Assembly: GCF_003751085.1 (NCBI RefSeq) | Contig: NZ_RJJY01000001.1 | Location: 186,001-250,000, forward strand | Origin: Micromonospora sp. Llam0 | Lineage (GTDB): Bacteria; Actinomycetota; Actinomycetes; Mycobacteriales; Micromonosporaceae | DNA length: 64,000 bases | Reading direction: 5' to 3' | Shown here: positions 7,458 through 15,348 of the stretch, in pieces | How the letters are laid out: each line of letters starts with the position of its first letter | Position numbering within the stretch: position 1 is the stretch's first letter | Notes under the pieces: generated by a model | Told to the model about the DNA's origin: nothing | What the model saw: only the letters and a program-made list of their open reading frames with translations | Database searches by the model: none | Made by a program: the position numbers and the translations under genes

Positions 7458-7738
7458 GCAACCCCGGCGGCTAGATCGAATCCGAGGATTCGCCCGTAGG
7501 CGACGACTCCCAAGGCGCTGGCATGAGAAAGCTTCTCGGCTTCGCTGATTCGTCGGATCGAAGTCGTGATGGTCAGGATCGTGTCGGCTACGGCTTGATG
7601 TCGGCTGTTGCGGGTGATCGTTTCCAGCTGGGATCGAGAGAATTCAAGATCGCGGCGAATGACCGCCAACCGCTGAGTCTCGGCGGCAAGATCCTTAAGA
7701 ACGTCTTGGAGTCGGGCACGGACCGCTGCGAGACTCAT
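7458..7738 (-). pseudogene. DddA-like deaminase toxin, N-terminal fragment
   Basis: ATG 7738 has GGAG 8 bases upstream. The first 94 residues are an alpha-helical, charged domain (MSLAAVRARLQDVLKDLAAE…), the sort of N-terminus seen on small actinobacterial polymorphic toxins. The frame then crosses AAGVA (7468-7457), which is exactly the direct repeat bordering the ISAs1-type insertion. At the other end of the insertion the same bases encode AGVA in the same phase and continue into the catalytic part (4996 downward). The open frame past 7457 to 7397 is IS sequence. This is half of one disrupted gene, not a separate protein. Confidence 0.7.
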
Positions 7739-7995
7739 GGGATCTTCTCCAAGCCGTACGGCTCAAGGTGATCACAGTGATGTCCCCGTCTGCTATCGAG
7801 ACTAGGGATCGACCCGGTCGACGGTCAAGGCCGGTTTTCTATTGTGTATGATCTTCATGTCAGTCAATACCGTTGATCGTTTTCGACTGGGTGATGGGTT
7901 CCGGAGACCCGCAGGAGCAGCCACCGCGGTGGTACGCGGCACCGACGAGACGCCCGATCGGTGGCTCGCGTGACCCGTACGAGATGGAGGACGGC

Positions 7996-9162
7996 ATGCT
8001 CAAGGTGGGAATCATCGGTGCGGGCGGCATCGCCGGTACGCACATCGCCGGTTACCAGGAGTTCGGGGAGGACTGCCGGATCACCGCCGTCTGCGACGTG
8101 ACCCTGACGAAGGCGCAGGAGTGCAGGACGGCCTTCGATCTCACCGATGCCCGCGTCTACGACGATGCCGGGGCCCTGCTCACCGCCGAGGAGTTGGACC
8201 TGGTCAGCATCGCGTCGCCGCCGTCGACGCACGCCGACCTCACGATCGCGGCCCTGCGCGCGGGCGTCAACGTCCTGGTGGAGAAGCCGATGGCTCCGTC
8301 GTTGCAGGAGTGCGACGCGATGATCTCGGCCGCGACGGAGTCGGGCAAGCTGCTGTCGGTCGTCGCGCAGTACCGGTTCCGCGACGACATGGCCACCTTG
8401 AAGGCGGTGCTGGACTCTGGTCTGATCGGGCCCGTGTCACACGTGCAGGTCAACTCGTCCTGGTGGCGGGGGCGGCCGTACTACGACCTGTGGTGGCGGG
8501 GGACCTGGGCGTCCGAGGGCGGTGGCTGCACCCTCAACCACGCCATCCACCACATCGACCTGACCATGTGGATGCTCGGCCGTCCGTCGGCGGTCACCGC
8601 GATGCTGGTCAACTCGCAGCACGACAACGCCGAGGTCGAGGACCTGTCCGTCGCGATCCTGCAGTACGACCGGGCGCTGGCCCAGCTCACCAGCTCGGTG
8701 GTGCACCACGGCGAAGAACAGGAGATCGTCGTCCAGGGCGCGTACGCCCGGGTTTCCCAGCCGTGGCGGACGGTGGCCGAGACCAGTGCACCGAACGGGT
8801 TCCCCACGCCGGGCGGCAACCCGGACCTGCTCGCCGACATCGATGCTCTCGCGCAGGCGCACCGCCCGTTGGCGCACGTCGGGCACACCGGCCAGATCGG
8901 CGACGTCCTGCACGCGGTCCGCGAAGAGGCGGCACCTGCGGTGAGCGGCACCGACGGACGCAACGCGGTCGAGCTGGTCACGGCGATCTACGAGTCGGGG
9001 ATCGAACGCCGACCGGTGACCCTCCCGCTGTCCCCGAACGATCCCTACTGCCACCGCGGCACCCTGGTACGGCGTGCGCCGCGGTTCTTCGAGAAGACCG
9101 CCGCGGTGCGGGACCTGCCCGGTGCCATTACCGTCGGCGGCACGGCCGACCACGACAACTGA
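7996..9162 (+). CDS. Gfo/Idh/MocA-family NAD(P)-dependent oxidoreductase
   Basis: A 388-residue protein. ATG 7996 has GGAGG 5 bases upstream, so the longer frame from 7873 is rejected. The N-terminal Rossmann fold has GIIGAGGIAGTHI, and VEKPMAPSLQEC carries the EKP catalytic-region motif. The C-terminal domain has GGGCTLNHAIHHIDLTMWMLG. These enzymes oxidise or reduce sugar carbons with NAD(P). The second family member begins 13 bp downstream, so the two form an operon. Such pairs are common in cyclitol and rare-sugar catabolism, but the substrate here is not identifiable. It follows the disrupted toxin region with a 257-bp gap that holds a TATGAT-like -10 at 7847. Confidence 0.88.
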   Translation: MLKVGIIGAGGIAGTHIAGYQEFGEDCRITAVCDVTLTKAQECRTAFDLTDARVYDDAGALLTAEELDLVSIASPPSTHADLTIAALRAGVNVLVEKPMAPSLQECDAMISAATESGKLLSVVAQYRFRDDMATLKAVLDSGLIGPVSHVQVNSSWWRGRPYYDLWWRGTWASEGGGCTLNHAIHHIDLTMWMLGRPSAVTAMLVNSQHDNAEVEDLSVAILQYDRALAQLTSSVVHHGEEQEIVVQGAYARVSQPWRTVAETSAPNGFPTPGGNPDLLADIDALAQAHRPLAHVGHTGQIGDVLHAVREEAAPAVSGTDGRNAVELVTAIYESGIERRPVTLPLSPNDPYCHRGTLVRRAPRFFEKTAAVRDLPGAITVGGTADHDN

Positions 9163-9175
9163 AGGAGACGGACAC

Positions 9176-10270
9176 GTGACGACCGTCAGCGGGGCGACGT
9201 ACGCTCCGGATCCCGTGCCGGCCCCGGTGGTGGCACCGGGGGAGTTCGTCTTCGCCGCGATCGGTCTCAACCACGGGCACATCTACGGCATGAGTACCGG
9301 CCTGCTAGGCGCCGGTGCCACCCTCAAATGGGTGTACGACCCCGACCCGGCCAAGGTCGACGCGTACCGTCAGCGGTTTCCGCAGGCGCGGGTGGCGCGT
9401 GACGAGGCGGAGATCCTCGACGACGACGCGGTCCACCTGGTGGCCGGTGCCGCCGTCACCTCGCAACGGTGCGCCCTCGGCCTGCGGGTCATCGCGGCCG
9501 GCAAGGACTACTTCACCGACAAGGCCCCGCTCACCACCCTGGAACAGCTGGCCGCCGCGCGCGAGGCGACCGCGCGCACCGGACGCAAGTACGCGGTCTA
9601 CTACTCGGAGCGGATCCACGTCGAGGCGGCGGTGCTGGCAGGTCAGCTCGTCAACCGGGGTGCCATCGGCCGGGTGGTGCAGGTCATGGGCCTGGGGCCG
9701 CACCGCCTGTCCGCCGCCGGCCGCCCGGACTGGTTCTTCGTCAAGGAGAAGTACGGTGGCATCCTCTGCGACATCGGCAGCCACAACGTCGAACAGATGC
9801 TGTACTTCACCGGCTCGACCGACGCCGAGATCAGCCACTCCACCGTCGGCAACTTCAACCACCCCCAGTACCCGGAGCTCGACGACTTCGGCGAACTGGG
9901 CCTGGTGTTGAACAGCACCGCGACCGGCTACTGCCGGGTCGACTGGTTCACTCCCGACGGGTTGCGCACCTGGGGTGACGGGCGCACCTTCATTCTCGGC
10001 ACCGACGGCTATCTTGAGCTGCGCAAATACGTCAACGTAGCGACCGACTCCGACTCCGGCCCCGGTCACGTCTTCCTCGTCGACGGCACGGGGGAGCACC
10101 ACCTGGTCGCCGCCGGTCAGGTCGGCTATCCGTACTTCGGCCAGCTGATCCTCGACTGCCTGCACCGGACCGAGAACGCCATGACCCAGGAGCACGCGTT
10201 CAAAGCGGCGGAGCTGAGCGTCCGCGCCCAGCTACAGGCCAGGGTGATCCGCCACGTCGCGCACCGCTGA
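9176..10270 (+). CDS. Second Gfo/Idh/MocA-family oxidoreductase
   Basis: A 364-residue protein starting at GTG 9176 with GAAGGAG 9 bases upstream. It has a Rossmann-like N-terminus (FVFAAIGLNHGHIYGM), TDKAPLTTLEQL in place of the EKP motif, and a C-terminal GGILCDIGSHNVEQMLYFTGS segment. The departures from the canonical GxGxxG and EKP suggest a divergent subgroup. It forms a two-gene operon with the preceding oxidoreductase, separated by 13 bp, and probably works in the same sugar or cyclitol pathway. A hairpin repeat follows the stop at 10304. Confidence 0.82.
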   Translation: MTTVSGATYAPDPVPAPVVAPGEFVFAAIGLNHGHIYGMSTGLLGAGATLKWVYDPDPAKVDAYRQRFPQARVARDEAEILDDDAVHLVAGAAVTSQRCALGLRVIAAGKDYFTDKAPLTTLEQLAAAREATARTGRKYAVYYSERIHVEAAVLAGQLVNRGAIGRVVQVMGLGPHRLSAAGRPDWFFVKEKYGGILCDIGSHNVEQMLYFTGSTDAEISHSTVGNFNHPQYPELDDFGELGLVLNSTATGYCRVDWFTPDGLRTWGDGRTFILGTDGYLELRKYVNVATDSDSGPGHVFLVDGTGEHHLVAAGQVGYPYFGQLILDCLHRTENAMTQEHAFKAAELSVRAQLQARVIRHVAHR

Positions 10271-10303
10271 CGTTCGGGCCACCGGAGGCGGTCGAGTCGG
10301 TGT

Positions 10304-10364
10304 CACGATGTGAGGCTGGGATACCTAACCCGAGCCGGGTCAGGTATCCCAGCCTCACATCGTG
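10304..10364. repeat. Long palindromic repeat, copy 1
   Basis: 23-bp perfect arms (10304-10326 and 10342-10364; CACGATGTGAGGCTGGGATA at the outer end) enclose a 15-base loop. It lies between the stop of the oxidoreductase operon and the stop of the DUF559 gene, so it could act as a bidirectional terminator. However, it is nearly identical to a second hairpin at 11412-11472 on the other side of the DUF559 gene. Confidence 0.8.
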
Positions 10365-10381
10365 GGGGAGGGCAGCGGCGG

Positions 10382-11338
10382 TCAGCTTCGTTCGGCAATG
10401 GCCTGCCGGACAGTTCGGATTAGTTGGTCCTTTTGTCGGAGTACGTCGTCTGCCGTGAACCGCAGCACCAGCCAGCCGGCTGCCCGCAGCGCGTTCAAGC
10501 GACCCACGTCGCGGCGGAACGTCGCCCGCTCCCGGTGGTGATCACCTTCGTACTCGATGGCGATCCGCCACTGCGGATAGGCCAGATCGACCCGGGCCAG
10601 GAGACGCCCGCGCCGCCTCGCATCAGTTGCCGCTGCGCCAGTTCTGGCGTCCGGCGTCAGATCAGAGGCGGGGAGTCGGATCTCGTACTGCGACGTCGGG
10701 CGGGGCAGGCCGGCATCGTGCAGCAGCAGGCGCAGCCGCGACTCCATCGGCGACTCGCTCAGCGCCTCGACGAGGGGTAGGAGTTCCCGTACCCGCCGCA
10801 CGCCGGGCAGGCCGGCGTGGAAGTCGACGTAGCGTGCCAGTGCTTCGCGGCGCAGCACCCGGCTGTGCAGTAGCGCGTCAACGGCGGCCAGCGCGTCGGC
10901 GCGCGGCAGCGATCTGGCCAGGTCGAACGCCGTACGGACCTCAGTGGTCAGCGGTATCCCGCCGAACAGTCGTGTCACGTCCTCGCGGCCGAGTGACCGG
11001 TGGGCGACGGCCAACCGCGGGTGGGGGCTGGGCCGCGCCGAGCGGGGCAAGGTGACGTGCACCGGGCTGCGGCGCGGCAGCAGGTCGACACCCCAGAGGT
11101 ACGCGGCGCTCAGGCCGCTGACCGCGCCGCCCGCAGGCATCTTCACCGCCGCCGCCTCGCACCACATCCGGTGGTCGCCATCGTCGAACGCTGCTGCTTG
11201 GACATACACGTCGGCAAAGAGCCGACGCCAGGCGGGGCCGGTCAGACTGCGTTTGGTGAGCAGCCCGGCGGCTACCGCGTTGCTGCCAGAGAACGGTCTC
11301 AGGCGCAACTCGCGAGGAATCCGGGCGACACGGGGCAT
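10382..11338 (-). CDS. DUF559-type restriction-endonuclease-fold protein
   Basis: A 318-residue protein. The N-terminal ~100 residues (RRLFADVYVQAA, AAAYLWGVDLLP) look like the AbiEi-type DNA-binding domain often found in front of DUF559. The C-terminal ~110 residues carry the Vsr/PD-(D/E)XK-like core: ESPMESRLRLLLHDAGL, RVDLAYPQWRIAIEYEGDHH, RRDVGRLNALRAAGWLVLRFT. These are widespread actinobacterial proteins of unknown function, possibly DNA repair or defence nucleases. The gene is bracketed by two near-identical hairpins, one beyond each end. Start ATG 11338. Family assignment is solid, function unknown. Confidence 0.85.
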   Translation of the reverse strand: MPRVARIPRELRLRPFSGSNAVAAGLLTKRSLTGPAWRRLFADVYVQAAAFDDGDHRMWCEAAAVKMPAGGAVSGLSAAYLWGVDLLPRRSPVHVTLPRSARPSPHPRLAVAHRSLGREDVTRLFGGIPLTTEVRTAFDLARSLPRADALAAVDALLHSRVLRREALARYVDFHAGLPGVRRVRELLPLVEALSESPMESRLRLLLHDAGLPRPTSQYEIRLPASDLTPDARTGAAATDARRRGRLLARVDLAYPQWRIAIEYEGDHHRERATFRRDVGRLNALRAAGWLVLRFTADDVLRQKDQLIRTVRQAIAERS

Positions 11339-11411
11339 CGGACTACTGTGCCGTCTGTGTTCGCGCTTTGCTGTCCCGGCGATGGGTTACGTCACCGATC
11401 CGACTGCACGC

Positions 11412-11472
11412 CACGATGTGAGGCTGAGATACCTTACCCGGCAGGAATAACGTATCTCAGCCTCACATCGTG
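11412..11472. repeat. Long palindromic repeat, copy 2
   Basis: 21-bp perfect arms (11412-11432 and 11452-11472; CACGATGTGAGGCTGAGATA) with a loop that includes GGCAGGAATAACG. The outer 15 bases are identical to copy 1 at 10304. It lies upstream of the DUF559 gene start, where a transcription terminator for that gene is not expected, so the pair is better explained as a repeated element. Confidence 0.8.
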
Positions 11473-11583
11473 ATGGGAACCATTCACGCTGCTCGATGGC
11501 CAGTCGGCGTAGCCGCTGCCACAGTGCCAGACGATCCCCGCCCAGGCGGTTTGGCGCCGAGGAGAGCGGTGACCCTCGCGTGG

Positions 11584-11633
11584 AACTACAGAAAGACTGT
11601 AGTTTCACGCGACCCCGTCGCACGAAACTACAG
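11584..11633. repeat. Short inverted-repeat cluster
   Basis: Three copies of one 8-10 base word: AACTACAG (11584-11591), CTGTAGTTTC (11597-11606) and GAAACTACAG (11624-11633). The last two form a perfect 10-bp stem with a 17-base loop. They overlap the 3' end of the small gene at 11605. A terminator or operator is possible; none is proved. Confidence 0.5.
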
Positions 11634-11925
11634 TTGATGGATGATGATCTGGGGCGCTCTCCGGGCGCTCGACCGTCCCGAAGTCGCCCTTCGGCTCGCT
11701 GCTGATGATCTCCAGCAGTGCCTGGTCGCGGTATATCTCCGCCGTATGCCGCCACTGCGTGAGCAGAGTGGCCGTTGAGTCGAGCGCCGCCAGCGTTCTT
11801 CCGTCCCGAGCCAGGGCGCCCAACTCCGCGATCAGCTGGTCGACCTCGGAGTCCGGGAGAGATCTCGCCCAGGGCAGCATCTCCGCGAGATCCCGCCGAG
11901 CATCGCCAAGGGGTTTCGGTGTCAC
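11605..11925 (-). CDS. Small hypothetical protein, possibly antitoxin-like
   Basis: 106 residues starting at GTG 11925, overlapping the stop of the upstream membrane-protein reading frame (GTGA). The core LLTQWRHTAEIYRDQALLEII and the GDFGTVERP close resemble small actinobacterial proteins that sit in toxin-antitoxin-like settings, but no named family can be assigned. It is probably soluble and helical, coupled to the disrupted membrane protein. Confidence 0.5.
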   Translation of the reverse strand: MTPKPLGDARRDLAEMLPWARSLPDSEVDQLIAELGALARDGRTLAALDSTATLLTQWRHTAEIYRDQALLEIISSEPKGDFGTVERPESAPDHHPSTVVSCDGVA

Positions 11926-12170
11926 CTGCTCGCTCCTTCCCGTGAACGCACCGCGAGCGTGCCGAGCGCCAGTACCACGGTCGCTGCCACGGCGGCCAGC
12001 ACCAACGCCGTAGCCGGCTGGTCACGCAGGACCGGGTAGTCGATCATTGACATGAATGCCTCGTCATAGCCGAGTTGCGTCGTCGCCAGCAGGGCCGCCA
12101 CGGTCGCGAGCAGCACCACCGCCCGGCGGCGTACGGCAACCGGCAATGCCAGCACCGCGACGAGGCTGAG
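11922..12170 (-). pseudogene. Membrane protein, C-terminal fragment cut by IS1380
   Basis: The frame encodes two hydrophobic segments (AVVLLATVAALLATT and ATALVLAAVAATVVLALGTLAV) and ends GASR at 11922, overlapping the next small gene. No ribosome site precedes the GTG at 12155, and the frame continues upstream into LSL at the IS1380 junction. There it joins the larger fragment at 13859-14460 once the element is removed (…FIALLSL-VAVLALPVAV…). Confidence 0.65.
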
Positions 12171-12288
12171 CCTCGATCCACCGATGAAGGTTTGACCGGC
12201 AGGACCCCGGCTACAGAAAGTGCCCTCTGAACTGGAAGGATAGGAGTTCTGACGCTTCTATCACTCGGTTCGAGAGGGCACCTCGCAG

Positions 12289-13677
12289 GTGAGAATACGC
12301 CAGGACGCGCCGGTGGTGCGCGCGACGTTCGACGATCCGAATCTGGTGTCGTGTGCCGGTCTCGTTCCGGTGATGCGCCTTGCCGAGCAGGCCGGTCTGC
12401 ACGACGCGGTCGCAGACCGGGTCAGGCTACCGACGGACAAGGGCGCGAACCCGGCCGGCAAGGTCGCCACGATCGTGGCCGGGATGCTCGCGGGCGCGGA
12501 CAGCATCGACGACCTCGACATCGCCCGGCACGGCGGCATGCGGTCGCTGTTCGGCGGCGTGTACGCGCCGTCGACACTCGGGTCGTTCCTGCGTACGTTC
12601 ACCCACGGGCACGTACGGCAGTTACAGGCCGCCGCCCGCGACACCCTGATCGGTCTGACCGGCCGGGCACCGATCCTGACCGGCGCCGACACCCTGTGCT
12701 TCGTGGACATCGACTCCATGCTGCGGCGGGTGTACGGCAAGCAGAAGCAGGGCATCGGGTTCGGCCACGCCAAGGTCGGCGGCTACAACGTCTACCTGCG
12801 CGGCTACAACCCCCTGGTCGCGACGCTGTCCACCCCGCTGTCCGCGCCGGTGATCGCCGCCACGAGGCTGCGGTCGGGTAACGCCGGCTCGGCCCGGGGC
12901 GCCGCCACCATGATCGCCGAGGCCATCACGACCGCCCGGGCATGCGGCGCTTCGGGGGAGATCATGGTGCGAGCGGACTCGGCGTTCTACGCCAAGACGG
13001 TGATCAGCGGCTGCCGGCGTCGTGGCGTGCGGTTCTCGGTCACCTGCCGCATCGACCCGAAGATCCGCGCCGCGTGCGACGGCATCGCCGCCGACCAGTG
13101 GGTCGACATCACCTATCCGCAGGCCGTCTGGGACGAAGACGCCGGCCGGTGGATCTCCGACGCGCAGATCGCCGAAACCACGTACACCGCGTTCGCCGGC
13201 ACCCGACACGAGGCGACCGCCCGGCTGATCGTGCGCCGCGTCCGCCGCGACGACCCGCAACAGATCCCCGGCCAGGACGAACTCCTGCCGACCTACCGGT
13301 ACCACGCCGTGTTCACCGACAGCCCGTACACCCTCGTCCAGGCCGAAGCCCAGCACCGGCAACACGCGATCATCGAGCACGTCAACGCCGACCTGATCAC
13401 CGGGCCCCTCGCCCACCTGCCCTCCGGACACTTCAGCGCCAACGACGCCTGGCTGACCTGCGCCGCGATCACGCACAACCTCACCCGCGCCGCCGGACAC
13501 CTCGCCGCGGGCACCTGGTCGACCGCCAGACCCGCCACCATCCGGACCCGGATCATCACCGTCGCGGCCCGCCTCGCCCACCGGGCCCGCACCATCCACC
13601 TACACCTGCCCGAGTACTGGCCCTGGCAGGCGGCGTTCGACAACCTGTTCACCGCCGTCCAGCCGGCACCCGGCTGA
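12289..13677 (+). CDS. IS1380-family transposase
   Basis: A 462-residue DDE transposase starting at GTG 12289. Recognisable parts are the N-terminal domain AGLVPVMRLAEQAGLHD, FVDIDSMLRRVYGKQKQGIGFGHAKVGGYN with the first Asp, MVRADSAFYAKTVISGCRRRGVRFSVT with the second, and ANDAWLTCAAITHNLTRAAG near the C-terminal Glu helix. This is the DDE_Tnp_1 pattern of IS1380 elements. The reading frame is intact and full length, so the element may be active. Confidence 0.92.
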   Translation: MRIRQDAPVVRATFDDPNLVSCAGLVPVMRLAEQAGLHDAVADRVRLPTDKGANPAGKVATIVAGMLAGADSIDDLDIARHGGMRSLFGGVYAPSTLGSFLRTFTHGHVRQLQAAARDTLIGLTGRAPILTGADTLCFVDIDSMLRRVYGKQKQGIGFGHAKVGGYNVYLRGYNPLVATLSTPLSAPVIAATRLRSGNAGSARGAATMIAEAITTARACGASGEIMVRADSAFYAKTVISGCRRRGVRFSVTCRIDPKIRAACDGIAADQWVDITYPQAVWDEDAGRWISDAQIAETTYTAFAGTRHEATARLIVRRVRRDDPQQIPGQDELLPTYRYHAVFTDSPYTLVQAEAQHRQHAIIEHVNADLITGPLAHLPSGHFSANDAWLTCAAITHNLTRAAGHLAAGTWSTARPATIRTRIITVAARLAHRARTIHLHLPEYWPWQAAFDNLFTAVQPAPG

Positions 13678-13759
13678 CCACACCCCACCAGCCGAAACCA
13701 GGCGGCCCGACCACAGGCCACAATCCCCGTTCCACCTCGAACCCTCACCCTCGGAGCAA

Positions 13760-13777
13760 GCCGATCACGTGATCGGC
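13760..13777. repeat. 18-bp perfect palindrome inside the IS1380 element
   Basis: GCCGATCACGTGATCGGC lies in the non-coding tail of the IS1380 element, 83 bp after the transposase stop. It could be a terminator stem or a transposase site. Confidence 0.5.
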
Positions 13778-13858
13778 GACTCCCTCACGCCCGCCCCACC
13801 ACCCCAATACAGAAATGTTCAACCAACATTTAGCGGCAACCGCGTCGGTGGATCGAGG

Positions 13859-14460
13859 CTGAGCAGTGCGATGAACGTCAGTGCGCCGAACCCGATGCGC
13901 GCCACTGGAATGGTGCGGATCGCCACGGTATCGCCGAATCGATCCGCCACCAGCGGCGCGCCAGCGGCGCTGAGCGATGCACACAGACCCATCGCGGCCG
14001 CTGCGGCCCAGAACCGGCCCGGAAGCGGTCGCTGCTCGCGGCCACCACTGGTCGCTGGCAGCAGCGACCCGCACAGTGGTACGGCGACGACCACGGCGAG
14101 CAGGAGGTGCCAACCGGGCGCGGCATGGTCGCGTACCCCGGTGACCAGCACCGCCAGCTCGGCCGCGACGGCGGTGCCCGCACCGAGCGCCGCTGCCGCG
14201 TGCCAGCCGGCGACCAGCGCCGCGACCAGCAGCGCCCAGCCGGCCAGCCGGGCGGTGCCGATCGGGCCGATGATGGTGGTCGGTGCCCGCTCGGCGAAGC
14301 GCCACGACCAGGCGGCGGCCTCGACGACGGGGCGGGCCTGGCGGGCCAGCACCAGCACAGCGGCCAGGGTGCCGACAGCGGCCGCTGCCGCCGGCCACGC
14401 TCCAGCGAGGGTCGTGGCGCGGGCGGCAGACACTCGTCGCGCGATCGCAGCCTGAGCCAT
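13859..14460 (-). pseudogene. Membrane protein, N-terminal fragment cut by IS1380
   Basis: ATG 14460 follows AGGAAGG with 8-base spacing. About 200 residues with five or so hydrophobic stretches (WALLVAALVAGWHAA, LLLAVVVAVPLCGSLL, IGFGALTFIALLSL) are followed by the IS junction; as annotated it would end DPPTRLPLNVG inside the element. Joined with 11922-12170 the original protein would be about 280 residues, a polytopic membrane protein of unknown function. Confidence 0.65.
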
Positions 14461-14500
14461 GTCGATCACCTTCCTACCGCTGGCGTATGGCCGGGCTGAC

Positions 14501-14698
14501 TCACCCGGCGGCGGTTCTCCGGATGAGACGGTAGCGGGGCAGGGGCGGATCCGGGCTCTGCCGGTGTTGGTGTTGGTGTTCGCGTACCTGGTTGTCCCAG
14601 GTCGCCTGGTCGTAGTCCGGGTCGGGTGGGATCCAGCGGTGTGAGCCGTCGTCGTAGTGCATCGGTTCGTCGCCGGGGCGCAGGATCGACATCGACAT
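14501..14698 (-). CDS. Small hypothetical protein (65 aa)
   Basis: Starts MSMSILRPGDEPMHYDDGSHRW and is rich in His, Asp and Pro (WIPPDPDYDQATWDNQVREHQHQH). Its ATG overlaps the stop of the preceding gene (TGATG), which indicates translational coupling and supports it as real. No recognisable domain. It is the last gene of a small coupled cluster that begins with the DivIVA-like gene at 15668. Confidence 0.5.
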   Translation of the reverse strand: MSMSILRPGDEPMHYDDGSHRWIPPDPDYDQATWDNQVREHQHQHRQSPDPPLPRYRLIRRTAAG

Positions 14699-14913
14699 CA
14701 CAGCCAGCCGAGGAAACGCCAGCGGAGGTCGCCACCGTGCCCGGCCGGCAGGTCGGTCATCGCCTCGACCATGTTGGTAGCGAGGTAGATCGACAGGGAG
14801 ACGCGGGCGTCGGCGTACTCGATTGTGAGTTGTTGCCGGCTGTCCGAGCACGGCCAGGCGTGGCCGCAGCCGGCGCAGGCCCAGCTGGGGCGGGTGGGGA
14901 CGTGCAGGCTCAT
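14698..14913 (-). CDS. Small conserved actinobacterial protein with CxxC and WPC motifs
   Basis: 71 residues: RPSWACAGCGHAWPCSDSRQQL, then LPAGHGGDLRWRFLGWL. This pattern (PSWxCxxCxxxWPC…RFLGW) recurs in short actinobacterial proteins from accessory regions, often mislabelled 'flavin reductase'. The Cys spacing suggests metal binding. It is coupled at both ends: its start overlaps the stop of the 14910 gene, and its stop overlaps the next start (TGATG). Confidence 0.65.
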   Translation of the reverse strand: MSLHVPTRPSWACAGCGHAWPCSDSRQQLTIEYADARVSLSIYLATNMVEAMTDLPAGHGGDLRWRFLGWL

Positions 14914-15113
14914 CCGGCATCCTCCGGTTGGTCGACGGCGACGATGTGGACGCCGAGGTCGTGGAGCCGGGTGAGTGCGACGTCGGCGCGCCAGCAGCGC
15001 CCGGTGGCGGTGAGCGGGTCGCCGCAGGTGCAGTCGCCGGCGCGCGGTGGGTGCCGGTCGACCAGCTCCGTCAGGTGGTCGATCTCGACGTGGCGGGGGA
15101 CGGGGTCAGTCAT
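14910..15113 (-). CDS. Small hypothetical protein with Cys motif (67 aa)
   Basis: Starting at MTDPVPRHVEIDHL (ATG 15113), the protein contains GDCTCGDPLTATGRCWRADVAL, a three-Cys pattern that could hold a metal. It overlaps both neighbours by a few bases, as do all genes of this cluster. The longer frame to 15173 has no better start. Function unknown. Confidence 0.55.
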   Translation of the reverse strand: MTDPVPRHVEIDHLTELVDRHPPRAGDCTCGDPLTATGRCWRADVALTRLHDLGVHIVAVDQPEDAG

Positions 15114-15348
15114 CGGCCGGCGCGGTGCGGTCGCTGACCGGGTGGCCGCCGGCCGGATCCGGGCTGGGGTCACCCCATACCCGGGTACGCAGCGACGGGC
15201 GGTCGGTGGCCGACAGTGTGGTGTCGGCGAAGTCGACGACGTCGAGGTGGGCCAGCGAGTCCCGCAGCGCGGCGGCGAACCGGGCGGCGGCTTCGATGCT
15301 GGTGAGTCGGGTCGGCAGGTGGATGGTCCAGCGCGGTTCGTCGCTCAC
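15106..15348 (-). CDS. Small hypothetical protein (80 aa)
   Basis: GTG 15348 has GGAGG 6 bases upstream, and the start overlaps the stop of the DivIVA-like gene (GTGA). The sequence RWTIHLPTRLTSIEAAARFAAALRDSLAHLDVVDFADTTL looks like one alpha/beta unit. No family recognised. Part of the minus-strand coupled cluster. Confidence 0.55.
   Translation of the reverse strand: MSDEPRWTIHLPTRLTSIEAAARFAAALRDSLAHLDVVDFADTTLSATDRPSLRTRVWGDPSPDPAGGHPVSDRTAPADD

Larger units (their letters stand above)
12171..13858 (+). mobile_element. IS1380-family insertion sequence
   Basis: One intact transposase gene (12289-13677) lies between inverted ends of at least 14 bp: CCTCGATCCACCGA at the left and its complement at the right. 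Depending on which base is taken as the end, the flanking repeat is CTGAG (5 bp) or GCTGAGC (7 bp), at 12165-12171 and 13858-13864. Removal restores an uninterrupted membrane-protein frame. A second, internal inverted pair (AGTGCCCTCT near 12220 and GAGAGGGCAC near 12272) precedes the transposase. Confidence 0.75.

Noticed and set aside
7739..7995. A leader peptide or riboswitch before the oxidoreductase pair.
   Set aside because: Only a weak -10-like TATGAT was seen; no conserved aptamer or stem-loop could be recognised.
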